The notes under the pieces were generated by a model. That model ran no database searches, had not been told where the DNA came from, and worked only from the letters and a program-made list of their open reading frames with translations. DNA of 64,000 nt from assembly GCF_002632485.1 (NCBI RefSeq), contig NZ_NIBU01000002.1:62001-126000 (forward strand), written 5' to 3'. A program made the position numbers and the translations under genes. This DNA comes from Xenorhabdus innexi (lineage in GTDB: Bacteria > Pseudomonadota > Gammaproteobacteria > Enterobacterales > Enterobacteriaceae). Below are positions 30,454 through 39,055 of this stretch, piece by piece. The first letter of the stretch is position 1. Every line of letters starts with the position of its first letter.

Positions 30454-31612
30454 GGTTTTTAGTTATCTCATTTAAGATTACTCTTTTTTCTGGTTTTTTC
30501 TCTGAAATCAAGCCTAAAATAAAAAATATAGAAACAACCCCCATAAAGTAATTATCAAATAAAAAATTCATAATTTGTAAGTAGAAAATAACTAAATAAA
30601 AGATATGTTTTTTACTAATTATATTTATATATAAATATATTGATATAAGCAAAAAAATCCCGTGATCAAAGAGTGTTTGTAAATAGGCGCTATGCATAAC
30701 TTTTCCAAATAATTCAACACTAGCATGTGAACCAAAACCATATAAAATATGAATTGGGTCATGAAGAATTATTTTTATACCTTCTATCTGAGAATATAGT
30801 CGTACTAATAGTGAATTTATTTTTAAAGATATATAGTTTGTATTCCAATCAGATAGCATGGTTAAATGGACATTATTAGCAATATAAAAAATAACAATAA
30901 TATATATTATAACCAAAAAAGTTAATGTTAAGTATAGTAAATTATTACGTCGTAGCCTTTTAAAAGTTACTACAGATAGCATAATAAATAAGAATATGAC
31001 TAATGATGATATTGATTGTGTTAATATTAATATACTAACTAAAGAAATCGTAGTTAATTTTATTTTACTTAAAGGTTTTTTGAGAGTATAGGTTAATAAA
31101 AATACAGAGCAGATTACTATTACAGAATAATTTGGATCTAATACTAATCCTGAAATACGGATATCAAAAAGAAAGCCGCCATCATATATACGGACAGATA
31201 GCCATAAAAGGGAGAATAAAATAGATATAATAGCAAACGTACTCATCAGCTTATATAAATTAATGGTAAATGACTTATTATATATAAGTGAAAATGGAAG
31301 TAAAAAAACAAATATTTTTAATAATTTGCCAATGGTGTTATAGATATTATAATCAAATGATAAGAATATAGGTGCCATATTAGTAATTAATATAGCAAAT
31401 AAGATAAAAAAACTCTTCTTACTAAGAATAAATATTCTTTTATATAAGCAAAATAGAATAGAGACTAATATGATTATAATATGAATGTTAGTCTCACCGA
31501 TAGGAGTTAAAGATAAAAAATATGATGATATTAAATAACTAATACCAACTGATTTTGAGGAGTATAAAAATGCAAAAAAAATAGATAAAAACAAAAGAAA
31601 TGATATTATCAT
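30419..31612 (-). CDS. wzy: O-antigen polymerase, Wzy-like
   Basis: A 397-residue integral membrane protein with roughly ten hydrophobic segments and a larger hydrophilic loop in the second half (about residues 265-305, including GFGSHASVELFGKVMHSAYL and QTLFDHG). This topology, with a periplasmic loop late in the protein and position among O-antigen genes, is typical of Wzy, which joins repeat units on the periplasmic side. There is no sequence signature strong enough to name it by itself. It overlaps the genes on both sides. Confidence 0.75.
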   Translation of the reverse strand: MIISFLLFLSIFFAFLYSSKSVGISYLISSYFLSLTPIGETNIHIIIILVSILFCLYKRIFILSKKSFFILFAILITNMAPIFLSFDYNIYNTIGKLLKIFVFLLPFSLIYNKSFTINLYKLMSTFAIISILFSLLWLSVRIYDGGFLFDIRISGLVLDPNYSVIVICSVFLLTYTLKKPLSKIKLTTISLVSILILTQSISSLVIFLFIMLSVVTFKRLRRNNLLYLTLTFLVIIYIIVIFYIANNVHLTMLSDWNTNYISLKINSLLVRLYSQIEGIKIILHDPIHILYGFGSHASVELFGKVMHSAYLQTLFDHGIFLLISIYLYINIISKKHIFYLVIFYLQIMNFLFDNYFMGVVSIFFILGLISEKKPEKRVILNEITKNHEKRICPNITI

Positions 31613-32676
31613 GGTAATATATCTATTTTATTTAGAATAAAGGTACAAATATTCGTTACAGAGAAAATAGGACTAATTGGCGTAGGTATTGTAGGATTGT
31701 TAATATTATTTGACAATAAGTATTTATCGGCTAAATAGTGGTTTGTGCACACTACAGGCATTGAAAATGCTTTTACTTGTAATATTTTCGCTGGGGTAAT
31801 AGTTTCCATAAATTTACTGTTTTTATAAGGGAGTAAAATACATTGAGCTGAGTGTATAGTATTAGCTAACTCTTTCATCGAATAAATTGATGATTTTATA
31901 GTAATATTATTATATCTATATAACTCTGAAGGGCAATTATTGCTTATAATTAATACTTTTTGATTGTCTAAAATAGAAATGATAACATCTAAATCAATAT
32001 CTTTATGAAAGCTTCCATAATAAACAAAATCATAGCTTATAATATTTTTCTTATTATTTTTTATGAAAAATTCATCGGGGACTGGAGGTGGCATTAAGTA
32101 TGCGTTGCATCCTTTTTTGTATATATCATTATTATTTATATAATCTATAGTGTTCAGACCTAGTTTTTCAGTAACAGTTTTATTATCACAAAATACTAAA
32201 GATTTTTTTGCTAAGATATTTTTTTCAAAGCTTATTATTTTATTCTTATTTGGATATTTTTGTTGAGTGGTATCATGAACACAGTAATATACTGATTTTG
32301 ATCTCTTACCACTTATATTTAATATATGTTTATGTGGAACAAATGTAATTATTACGTCATCTTTATTTAGTATTAGGTTGTTTTTTTTTAAAATAATTCT
32401 ATTAATAAAACCAAATATAAATAAAGGTGGAAAAATAAAGGTTTTTATAATTTTAGTATTGGTGTTGCAATAAGTAATGTTTTTGTCTTTTTTAGTGTAA
32501 ATAATATTTTTTAATTTATTTTTAATTCTAGTTAAATATCCTCCAGTTGGAATATTCATTGTAACTCGTTCAACAAAATAGCAATCAATATTTTTTTTTG
32601 ATAAAAAATCAAAAAGATATTGGTTTATATGCTTGTTGTCGTCATAGCATACTTCACTAAAAATATATATTCTCAT
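31609..32676 (-). CDS. Putative GT-B glycosyltransferase, O-antigen
   Basis: A 355-residue protein, strongly AT-biased and rich in Lys, Asn and Ile. The N-terminal region begins MRIYIFSEVCYDD; the C-terminal half resembles a GT4 donor domain with DFVYYGSFHKDIDLDVI, then SAQCILLPYKNS and TPAKILQVKAFSMPVVCTNH, which parallels the EA/K-loop of GT-B enzymes. It overlaps wzy and the TagF-like gene by 4 bases each. No close family was recognised, so the function is inferred from fold-like features and context. Confidence 0.65.
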   Translation of the reverse strand: MRIYIFSEVCYDDNKHINQYLFDFLSKKNIDCYFVERVTMNIPTGGYLTRIKNKLKNIIYTKKDKNITYCNTNTKIIKTFIFPPLFIFGFINRIILKKNNLILNKDDVIITFVPHKHILNISGKRSKSVYYCVHDTTQQKYPNKNKIISFEKNILAKKSLVFCDNKTVTEKLGLNTIDYINNNDIYKKGCNAYLMPPPVPDEFFIKNNKKNIISYDFVYYGSFHKDIDLDVIISILDNQKVLIISNNCPSELYRYNNITIKSSIYSMKELANTIHSAQCILLPYKNSKFMETITPAKILQVKAFSMPVVCTNHYLADKYLLSNNINNPTIPTPISPIFSVTNICTFILNKIDILP

Positions 32677-33818
32677 GAGATACTATCTTTTATTTTGTTT
32701 ATAATATAACTATTGTCATTTTTAGAGCTAATTAATTCAAGTAAATCAGCTCTCTCTTTTTTATGTGTAGTTTTACATATTTTTGAAGATAATACATTAA
32801 TTAAATCTATATCACTTAAACATACATACCCAGGTAATACATTAATTTTATATTCATATAACTCTCTATTTTTTAAATAATGATTTTTATCATATTGGAA
32901 GAATACAATAGGTCTATCTAAGACTAAAAAATCTAAGTAAATTGAAGAATAATCTGTAATTAAACAATCAGTACTTAATAAAAGGTCCATTGGATCTATC
33001 TTGTTATCGATAATAGTGATATTTTTAAAATTCTTAAATGTTTTAGGATTAAATTTAGAGTTAGAATGCAATTTTAAATTGAACTGAAATTTCTTTAATT
33101 CAGCTAATTTATCAATTTCATGTAGTAGATCTATTTTATCATTTATAAAGTGAGGATTATCATCGCGCCAAGTTGGTGTATAGGTAATGGTAAATACTTT
33201 GTTTTTTGAGTTGTTTTTTTTATCCTTTAAAAAGGAAACACGAGGATAGTTTGCATCTATTATTTTATTTTTAGATTTCCTAAATGCAGAATAAAAAATA
33301 TTTTTATATAGATACTCTCCTGGGCATAGTAATAAATTTTCTCTTTTATGATAATGAGGATAAAGTATTTTCATACATAGATTTGCATCTTTAAAATAAC
33401 TATTTAATGGTGGTGTTGCAATATCAAATTCAATTTTTTTTAAAGGAATGCCATGCCAGAGATTTACTAATGTTTTCTTACCTGATGTGAAGTAACTTAA
33501 ATTATTTACATATGATGAGTATATATAGACCTTAGATGTTAATAGATGAAATAATCCGAGTAAGCTATATTTATATATAACGGGATACCCCATTTCTTTT
33601 ACAAGAGAAAATTCAGATCTATTTTTTGCAAGCCAATAGCAATTTAATTTTTTTTCATTTTTAACACAATATTCAAATAAATAACGACTATTATCATTAA
33701 ATTCTCCAAAACTACCAAATAACCATTTTTTTTTGCTAGAAGGAAATAAAAAACTAATTGGATAAATTGGATATGATATTAGCAAAATCAATCCTTTTTT
33801 TAATTTATTTAAATTCAC
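32673..33818 (-). CDS. CDP-glycerol glycerophosphotransferase family protein (TagF/TagB-like)
   Basis: A 381-residue polyol-phosphate transferase. Family motifs are KKKWLFGSFGEFNDNSRYLF at the start, LVNLWHGIPLKKIEF (about residues 135-149) and LITDYSSIYLDFLVLDRPIV (about 286-305), where the TagF-type His and Asp/Ser lie. Such enzymes transfer glycerol phosphate (or a related polyol phosphate) from CDP-polyol onto a glycan. It is unusual in a Gram-negative LPS locus, but the TagD-like cytidylyltransferase at the head of the same operon provides a CDP-polyol. An N-terminal hydrophobic patch may peripherally attach it to the membrane. Confidence 0.88.
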   Translation of the reverse strand: MNLNKLKKGLILLISYPIYPISFLFPSSKKKWLFGSFGEFNDNSRYLFEYCVKNEKKLNCYWLAKNRSEFSLVKEMGYPVIYKYSLLGLFHLLTSKVYIYSSYVNNLSYFTSGKKTLVNLWHGIPLKKIEFDIATPPLNSYFKDANLCMKILYPHYHKRENLLLCPGEYLYKNIFYSAFRKSKNKIIDANYPRVSFLKDKKNNSKNKVFTITYTPTWRDDNPHFINDKIDLLHEIDKLAELKKFQFNLKLHSNSKFNPKTFKNFKNITIIDNKIDPMDLLLSTDCLITDYSSIYLDFLVLDRPIVFFQYDKNHYLKNRELYEYKINVLPGYVCLSDIDLINVLSSKICKTTHKKERADLLELISSKNDNSYIINKIKDSIS

Positions 33819-35040
33819 GGAATACCTTCTTTGACATATATATAAAAGTCACAACACGGATTACCATAACTATACCCTCAGTTATCAAAACAGATATAGC
33901 TATATTAATAGCAGTTATATGATCCATGAAGTATAAAATAAATAACATTGCTAATTGGATAGTTGCTGCAATAATAACTGAGTTATTAGCAATATCTAAC
34001 CGATCTATAATAGAGAATGCAGGATAGCCGAAGTTTACCGCAATAAAATTAATTATTGTTGTTAGCAAAAATATACGGAAAATATCTATAGCTAAACTAT
34101 AATCTTGTCCATAGAATACAATGATAATTTCATATGAGAAATAATAAATAATGCTGATTGAAATTATTAAAGGGGGTATGAGGACTAGTATAAAACGGTA
34201 AAATGTTGATATGTTTTTAGTTCTGGCTAAATAAGGATATAGTGCTTGGCTAATCGGAAATGAAATACTTTGACCTGCTTGATATAATTTTTCAGCACTT
34301 GAATATAATGCTGCTTGAGTTAGCCCAGCATGGCTACCTATGATTAGTGTGCTGGCAGAAGTATAAATTGATGCTGCTGCCCGTGACAAGAAAAATTGGA
34401 AAGAATATCTAATAATATTAATTATATCAATTAATTTAGGAGTTAATATTCTATAACCTAATTTAATATACAGTAATAGCCCTATGGTAGTTGCTATGAA
34501 GTTACTAAAAACATAACTTAAGATTGCTTGTAATACATCATTACTATCTTTTACAAAAAATATGACAAATATTACATAACTTAATTTAGAAAGTAGTGTC
34601 AAATATGTAATATTTGACATTTTTTCTATACCTTGAAAGAACCACATTATCTGGAAATTTTGAGATAATATTGCTAATAAAGTCACACTACATAGTATGA
34701 CTTTATTTTCATGTATTGTATTTGTTACAGTAAAGTATGTGATTAGACCAATTGATGTTAATAAAAATAAAATTATTTTTAAGATGAAAATTGAACTGAC
34801 ATGTATATTTATCTTATTGGTATTATTTTTGTTATTAGCTATCCATGCAGGAGAGTATAAGTTAAATCCAAAATCAGTTAGTAAACTTGATATCACTATT
34901 ACTGACATCAGTAACATAACTAATCCAAACGATTCAATATTTAATATCCGGCTTAAATAAGGAAGTGCTATAATTGGTGACAAGTAAGTAATTAGCTGAA
35001 CCGCTATTAGCGATAGTATGTTAATGGATAATCTAGACAT
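33805..35040 (-). CDS. wzx: O-antigen flippase, Wzx-like
   Basis: A 411-residue MATE/PST-type membrane protein with about 12 hydrophobic segments spread along its length. It moves undecaprenyl-linked repeat units across the inner membrane. The N-terminus (INILSLIAVQLITYLSPIIA, then LPYLSRIL) is typical: flippases of this family start with LPYLxRxLG. LYSSAEKLYQAGQSISFPIS (about residues 238-257) is another common Wzx stretch. It overlaps the TagF-like gene by 14 bases. Confidence 0.9.
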   Translation of the reverse strand: MSRLSINILSLIAVQLITYLSPIIALPYLSRILNIESFGLVMLLMSVIVISSLLTDFGFNLYSPAWIANNKNNTNKINIHVSSIFILKIILFLLTSIGLITYFTVTNTIHENKVILCSVTLLAILSQNFQIMWFFQGIEKMSNITYLTLLSKLSYVIFVIFFVKDSNDVLQAILSYVFSNFIATTIGLLLYIKLGYRILTPKLIDIINIIRYSFQFFLSRAAASIYTSASTLIIGSHAGLTQAALYSSAEKLYQAGQSISFPISQALYPYLARTKNISTFYRFILVLIPPLIISISIIYYFSYEIIIVFYGQDYSLAIDIFRIFLLTTIINFIAVNFGYPAFSIIDRLDIANNSVIIAATIQLAMLFILYFMDHITAINIAISVLITEGIVMVIRVVTFIYMSKKVFREFK

Positions 35041-35063
35041 ATCTATTAATATTCATGATCTAT

Positions 35064-35669
35064 TTAATATTTTTCTATGAATTTAAATTCATTTTTCCGA
35101 TAAAAAATAATCGAACCATTGGTATAATGGCCATTGAACGCATTAATTATTGGTTGGCAACCTTCTTCAATAGTCATTATATTCGGGTTTTTTATAGACA
35201 GTGAATCTCGTAGCTTCGTTTGTATAGCCCCGGGGCAAAGTGTTATTATATTATAGCCATCTTTATATAATGCTTGAGAAACTTTAAGGACACCAGCTTT
35301 AGATGCACAGTATGAACTCCAGTCACTGTATGCATTGAAAGCTGCAGTAGAGGATATATTAATTATTTGGCAATTTTCATTTTTAATTAATGCAAATTTA
35401 TTTACCAAATATGTACCTATAAGATTTGTGTTAATATCATTAATCCATTTTTCTGGCTCAGACTCAACTATTGTGCTTGAATATAAAGATCCAGCAAAAT
35501 TAATAACAATATCAAATGTTTTTTTTGAAAAGTAGTGTTTGACACTTTCTATGTCAGAAACATTCAACTCTTCTTTTGATGGTGTTTCTATATTATTAGC
35601 TTCTGTGTTTATATTATTAGTCAAATATCTTGCCAGATCACTATTCTTTGCCGTTATTAATATTTTCAT
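35064..35669 (-). CDS. Short-chain dehydrogenase/reductase-like protein, O-antigen
   Basis: A 201-residue SDR-fold protein. It has NVSDIESV, VINFAGSL (the NNAG-equivalent), IINISSTAAF with the catalytic Ser, and WSSYCASKAGVLKVSQAL with the YxxxK pair. The glycine-rich cofactor loop is degenerate (ILITAKNSDLARYL instead of TGxxxGIG), so cofactor binding may differ. It starts one base before the stop of the TagD-like cytidylyltransferase. In CDP-ribitol synthesis a reductase works with a cytidylyltransferase; a comparable role, making a polyol phosphate for activation, is possible but unproven. Confidence 0.75.
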   Translation of the reverse strand: MKILITAKNSDLARYLTNNINTEANNIETPSKEELNVSDIESVKHYFSKKTFDIVINFAGSLYSSTIVESEPEKWINDINTNLIGTYLVNKFALIKNENCQIINISSTAAFNAYSDWSSYCASKAGVLKVSQALYKDGYNIITLCPGAIQTKLRDSLSIKNPNIMTIEEGCQPIINAFNGHYTNGSIIFYRKNEFKFIEKY

Positions 35670-36124
35670 TATTTTTTATCACCTACTGGGTCTGGAATTG
35701 GGTGATTATCACTAGTTTCTAGCATCTTTTTATATTGCTCATAAATTTTTTGTTTTAAATTAGTTGAGCTGACACCTTTTCCATAAGGGAAATAAAATAC
35801 TTCAACACCAAATTCTTTCAGATAATCATATTTTGGATACCAATCATCACCAATAATAAAAGCATCAATATTTAGCTTCTTTACGGTTTCTCTATGATCT
35901 AGAGTGTGTTGTGGTATTACCACATCCGGTGCTTTTAATCCTTCAATAATAGCAATGCGTTCTTCAAAAGGAACTGATGGTTTCTTTTTATATGAACAAA
36001 CTAGTTCATCGGTACTTACACCGACAATAAGTATATCACCAAGTCCTCGACCATAATTAATAACTTTTAAATGATTACTATGGAATAAATCAAAAGTACC
36101 TGATACATATATTATTCGTGACAT
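35669..36124 (-). CDS. TagD-like cytidylyltransferase (CDP-glycerol or related CDP-polyol synthesis)
   Basis: A 151-residue nucleotidyltransferase that would join CTP and glycerol-3-phosphate to make CDP-glycerol. The signature VSGTFDLFHSNHLKVINYG carries the HxxH motif (HSNH, where HxGH is usual), and GVSSTNLKQKI corresponds to the RTxGISTT loop; DAFIIGDDWYPKYDYL matches the TagD GDDW block. The ATG at 36124 has TTGGAG seven bases upstream; an earlier codon at 36148 lies in the JUMPstart-like element. It is the first gene of the O-antigen operon. Substrate could also be another polyol phosphate made with the SDR next door. Confidence 0.88.
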   Translation of the reverse strand: MSRIIYVSGTFDLFHSNHLKVINYGRGLGDILIVGVSTDELVCSYKKKPSVPFEERIAIIEGLKAPDVVIPQHTLDHRETVKKLNIDAFIIGDDWYPKYDYLKEFGVEVFYFPYGKGVSSTNLKQKIYEQYKKMLETSDNHPIPDPVGDKK

Positions 36125-36146
36125 TGTGGCTCCAAAAATATCAACC

Positions 36147-36184
36147 ATAGATATCGCACTAGATTACGGCTCTCAGTGCACATT
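36147..36184 (-). promoter_or_regulatory. Second, degenerate JUMPstart-like element
   Basis: On the minus strand this reads CACTGAGAGCCGTAATC then TAGTGCGATATC. It matches the clearer copy at 36610-36648 base for base over most of its length, but the ops core GCGGTAGC has become GCGATATC. It sits directly before the first gene of the operon. Confidence 0.6.
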
Positions 36185-36319
36185 ATTACGAGTTTATTTT
36201 ACTAACTTTATTGATAAATTATATTAGTAAGAGTTATGATTTTTCGTAACGAACTGATTTTTATTAGTTTGTGTAAATAACGTAAATATAATTATCAGTA
36301 TTATTTACGTTCTCTATCA

Positions 36320-36531
36320 AAAGCTAGTCTAATTATGTAGAACATTGCGATCGCAACTACCTGTCTTTTCAAAAGAGTAACGCGGATTATTATCAATTTA
36401 TTTGAGTGATTCTAAATTGCCTGCATAAGTGAGTTTATCAACGTTAACAGCATTATCACTGGTGGTTGATAATATATCGAATTAATGCAGAGCCAATGAA
36501 ACCTGCTCCACCAGTAACCAGAATTTTCATT
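36320..36531 (-). pseudogene. rmlB: Decayed 5' fragment of dTDP-glucose 4,6-dehydratase gene (rmlB)
   Basis: Reading leftwards from an ATG at 36531, the first frame gives [17 protein letters not shown], a second frame gives RYIINHQ, and a third gives DNAVNVDKLTYAGNLESL, then after a stop IDNNPRYSFEKT. Joined, these match the N-terminal 65 or so residues of RmlB/RfbB of enterobacteria. At least two frameshifts and one internal stop make it nonfunctional. No rmlA, C or D follows. It lies between two JUMPstart copies and is best read as the relic of an earlier O-antigen operon that used rhamnose or a related dTDP sugar. Confidence 0.85.
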
Positions 36532-36609
36532 TTTGAGTTTTCAGTTGATTTTTTTAGGTTGGTTTAGAATTAGGAAAGAAGTTTTATGAAAATACACGCC
36601 TGTACTTGA

Positions 36610-36648
36610 TTAAAGCTACCGCACTAGGTTACGGCTCCCAGAATGCCT
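36610..36648 (-). promoter_or_regulatory. JUMPstart element with ops core (RfaH-dependent antitermination site)
   Basis: The minus strand reads CATTCTGGGAGCCGTAACC then TAGTGCGGTAGCTTT. This is the JUMPstart arrangement and the end holds the ops core GCGGTAG (36616-36622) where RNA polymerase pauses and recruits RfaH. It lies about 120 bases downstream of the promoter at 36742-36770, as expected for a long O-antigen operon leader. Confidence 0.8.
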
Positions 36649-36741
36649 GTGTGAATTGTTATATTGATATGTTATTGATATAAAATGATTTTATCTCTTA
36701 ATAAAAATAATTACACAAACAATTTGTGTTAAGCCGCGACG

Positions 36742-36770
36742 AGATTAGACCCTCAATCCTTCAAGGTCAA
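36742..36770 (-). promoter_or_regulatory. Sigma-70 promoter of the O-antigen operon
   Basis: On the minus strand TTGACC (36765-36770) and TAATCT (36742-36747) are separated by exactly 17 bases. Transcription would run leftwards through both JUMPstart elements into the CDP-polyol gene. It is located just downstream of the end of cpxA. Confidence 0.7.
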
Positions 36771-36840
36771 GTATAATAGCCTTTTTTCTTTAATTATTAC
36801 AGTCTGTTATTAATTAAATTTCAGTCAGGGCACGATCTAT

Positions 36841-38211
36841 TCACCTCCCATGCAATGGTAACCAAATCACTAATCTCAGCCCACCTAAAGGGCTATCCTC
36901 TGCCTTAACCCAGCCCCGATGCTGTTCTACAGCCGTTTCAACTATTGCCAATCCTAACCCTGTCCCTCCTGATTCCCTATCCCGTGCTTCGTCTGTTCTA
37001 TAAAACGGGCGGAAGATATGCTCACGGTCTTCAGGGCTGACTCCGGGGCCATCGTCATCAACGGTAATTGTTACTCCGTGATTATCTGCTTTGAACGCAA
37101 CAGCGATATGGCTTCTGGAATAGCGAAGAGCGTTGCGGACGATGTTTTCCAGTGCACTGCCGAGTACTGCTGGATTACAGTAGATAACCCAAGGGCCGGG
37201 AGGTGAAACGATATCCAGCGTTTTGTTCATCTGCTCGACTTCAAATTTGGCATTCTCCAATATGTCATTCCATATCTTGTTAGCCTTGATGTTTTCGCGC
37301 AGGAGCTCGTTTTTATGCTGATTACGGGAAAGTACCAGCAGGTCGTTAATCATGCTGTCCAGTAACTGTGCTTCTGTTTCTATACGCTCCAGTTCTTTGC
37401 TTTCTCCATGACGGCGACGTAATAGCGCTGTGGCGAGTTGTAAACGGGTAAGGGGAGTGCGTAATTCATGTGAAATGTCGGAAATGAGACGTTGCTGGGC
37501 CGTCACCATTCTTTCTAACGCACTAATCATCTGGTTAAAGCTGCTACCGGCTGCCAGAAATTCCTGCGGGCCTGATTCCAGTTCTGGATGTTGTTTTAAA
37601 TTCCCCTTTGCTACCTGATCTGCTGCATTTTTCAGTTTACGGGCGGGTCTTGCCAGACTCCATGCCAGCCATAAGAGTAGTGGAGCACTGATTAGCATAG
37701 TTGCGGCAGGTAACAGAAGCGGGCGATCAAACATCAGATTGATAAAATCTGATTGTGGGCTATTGGCGGGGCGGAGAAGGTAAAGATGATAGTAATCTTC
37801 ACCATCACGTATTGAGAATGGCCCCATGATTTCTACACGACCATATTTTTTCTTTTTAGGGTGGTCGGAGTTATCTGATTGCCCCATAAAATTACGTACA
37901 AGCTGCGCATCGCGTTTTTCTGTGCTGATAACCCGCCCTTCTCCGGTAGCGAGAAATAAACGTTGATCTGGGGGAACCCATTTGACAATGGCTCGATCCA
38001 GTCTTAGCCACCAGAACAGATCACTGGGCGGATGGCGGGTCAATTCAGCTTGAATATGTCTGGCTAACTGATTTCCCTGATGATACTCACTATCCAACAG
38101 CGGGGTTAATTGCCGGGAGTCCAGTTTTGGCACCATAAGTGCCACCATCAGAACAAGTGCCAGTGTTAGCCAGAAAATTGCAAATATGCGAGCTGTTAAG
38201 CTGTTAATCAT
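36841..38211 (-). CDS. cpxA: Envelope-stress sensor histidine kinase CpxA
   Basis: Inner-membrane kinase/phosphatase that senses misfolded envelope proteins and controls CpxR. With the ATG at 38211 it has 456 residues: first membrane span (IFAIFWLTLALVLMVALMV), a periplasmic sensor domain to about residue 160, second span (LLLPAATMLISAPLLLWLAW), HAMP, the phosphoacceptor His in LISDISHELRTPLTRLQ, and ATP-binding NALRYS, DDGPGV and GGTGLGLAIV. Residues added by the upstream codon at 38259 fall within cpxR. It overlaps cpxR by 4 bases. Confidence 0.97.
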   Translation of the reverse strand: MINSLTARIFAIFWLTLALVLMVALMVPKLDSRQLTPLLDSEYHQGNQLARHIQAELTRHPPSDLFWWLRLDRAIVKWVPPDQRLFLATGEGRVISTEKRDAQLVRNFMGQSDNSDHPKKKKYGRVEIMGPFSIRDGEDYYHLYLLRPANSPQSDFINLMFDRPLLLPAATMLISAPLLLWLAWSLARPARKLKNAADQVAKGNLKQHPELESGPQEFLAAGSSFNQMISALERMVTAQQRLISDISHELRTPLTRLQLATALLRRRHGESKELERIETEAQLLDSMINDLLVLSRNQHKNELLRENIKANKIWNDILENAKFEVEQMNKTLDIVSPPGPWVIYCNPAVLGSALENIVRNALRYSRSHIAVAFKADNHGVTITVDDDGPGVSPEDREHIFRPFYRTDEARDRESGGTGLGLAIVETAVEQHRGWVKAEDSPLGGLRLVIWLPLHGR

Positions 38212-38900
38212 TTCTCTGAGACCATTAAATATCCGCGTCCACGTAATGTTTTGAACCAAGGTAATTCATCAGTCCGATTAGGTAACTTGCGTCGAAGGTT
38301 AGAAATATGCATATCAATAGCTCGGTCAAAAGGTGTGAGCCGTTTTCCTAATACTTCTTGACTTAAATGCTCACGAGAAACAACTTGTCCAAGATGTTGA
38401 GCCAACAAATAGAGAAGCGTGAACTCTGTACCGGTTAAATCCAGAATATTACCGTCAAAACTGGCCTCCTGACGCCCTGGGTTGAGTTGTAGTTTATCGA
38501 TTTCAAGTACAGGTGTGCTGTTGTCAGCTTGTTGTTCACTCCAGTTAGAACGACGCAAAATCGCGCGTATGCGGGCCACCAGTTCACGATCATTAAATGG
38601 TTTGGGTAAGTAATCATCTGCACCCAGTTCCAGCCCCAGAACGCGATCTAAGTCGCTTCCTCTTGCTGTTAGCATAATAACGGGGGTCTGATGATATTGA
38701 CGCAGTTCTTTCAGGGTCTCAATGCCGTTTTTGCGTGGCATCATGATATCCAGTAGAAGAAGGTCAATTGAAGAGTCAATAAATTGTAATGCCTGTTCAC
38801 CATCATGGGCGATAACCACATTGAACCCTTCCATCTCCAGTAGTTCTTTCAATAAAGCTGTCAGTTCGCGGTCATCATCAACTAATAATATCTTATGCAT
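38208..38900 (-). CDS. cpxR: Envelope-stress response regulator CpxR
   Basis: OmpR-type regulator that, when phosphorylated by CpxA, binds GTAAA-N5-GTAAA. The 230-residue protein has the receiver acidic pair in ILLVDDDRELT, the phosphorylated Asp in LLLLDIMMPRKNG (about residue 51), the Lys in YLPKPFNDRELVARI, and a winged-helix domain from about residue 130 ending FKTLRGRGYLMV. It forms an operon with cpxA and is divergent from cpxP with a CpxR box between them. Confidence 0.98.
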   Translation of the reverse strand: MHKILLVDDDRELTALLKELLEMEGFNVVIAHDGEQALQFIDSSIDLLLLDIMMPRKNGIETLKELRQYHQTPVIMLTARGSDLDRVLGLELGADDYLPKPFNDRELVARIRAILRRSNWSEQQADNSTPVLEIDKLQLNPGRQEASFDGNILDLTGTEFTLLYLLAQHLGQVVSREHLSQEVLGKRLTPFDRAIDMHISNLRRKLPNRTDELPWFKTLRGRGYLMVSEK

Positions 38901-38952
38901 TCATTCTTCCTCCGAGAGCAAAATACGATAACAAATTTTGCTATTCCATGAC

Positions 38953-38967
38953 TTTACGTTCTTTTAC
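38953..38967 (-). promoter_or_regulatory. CpxR binding box between cpxR and cpxP
   Basis: The minus strand reads GTAAA-AGAAC-GTAAA, a perfect match to the CpxR consensus. It lies in the 155-base divergent gap, about 90 bases before the cpxP start, and can serve both autoregulation of cpxRA and activation of cpxP. Confidence 0.85.
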
Positions 38968-39055
38968 ATGCTCTGACGCTAGTTTGCAGCCGTGGGGCTA
39001 TATTACCCGCACTGAATCGAATAGTGCTATTCGATAAAGCGAGGAATTACCAAAA

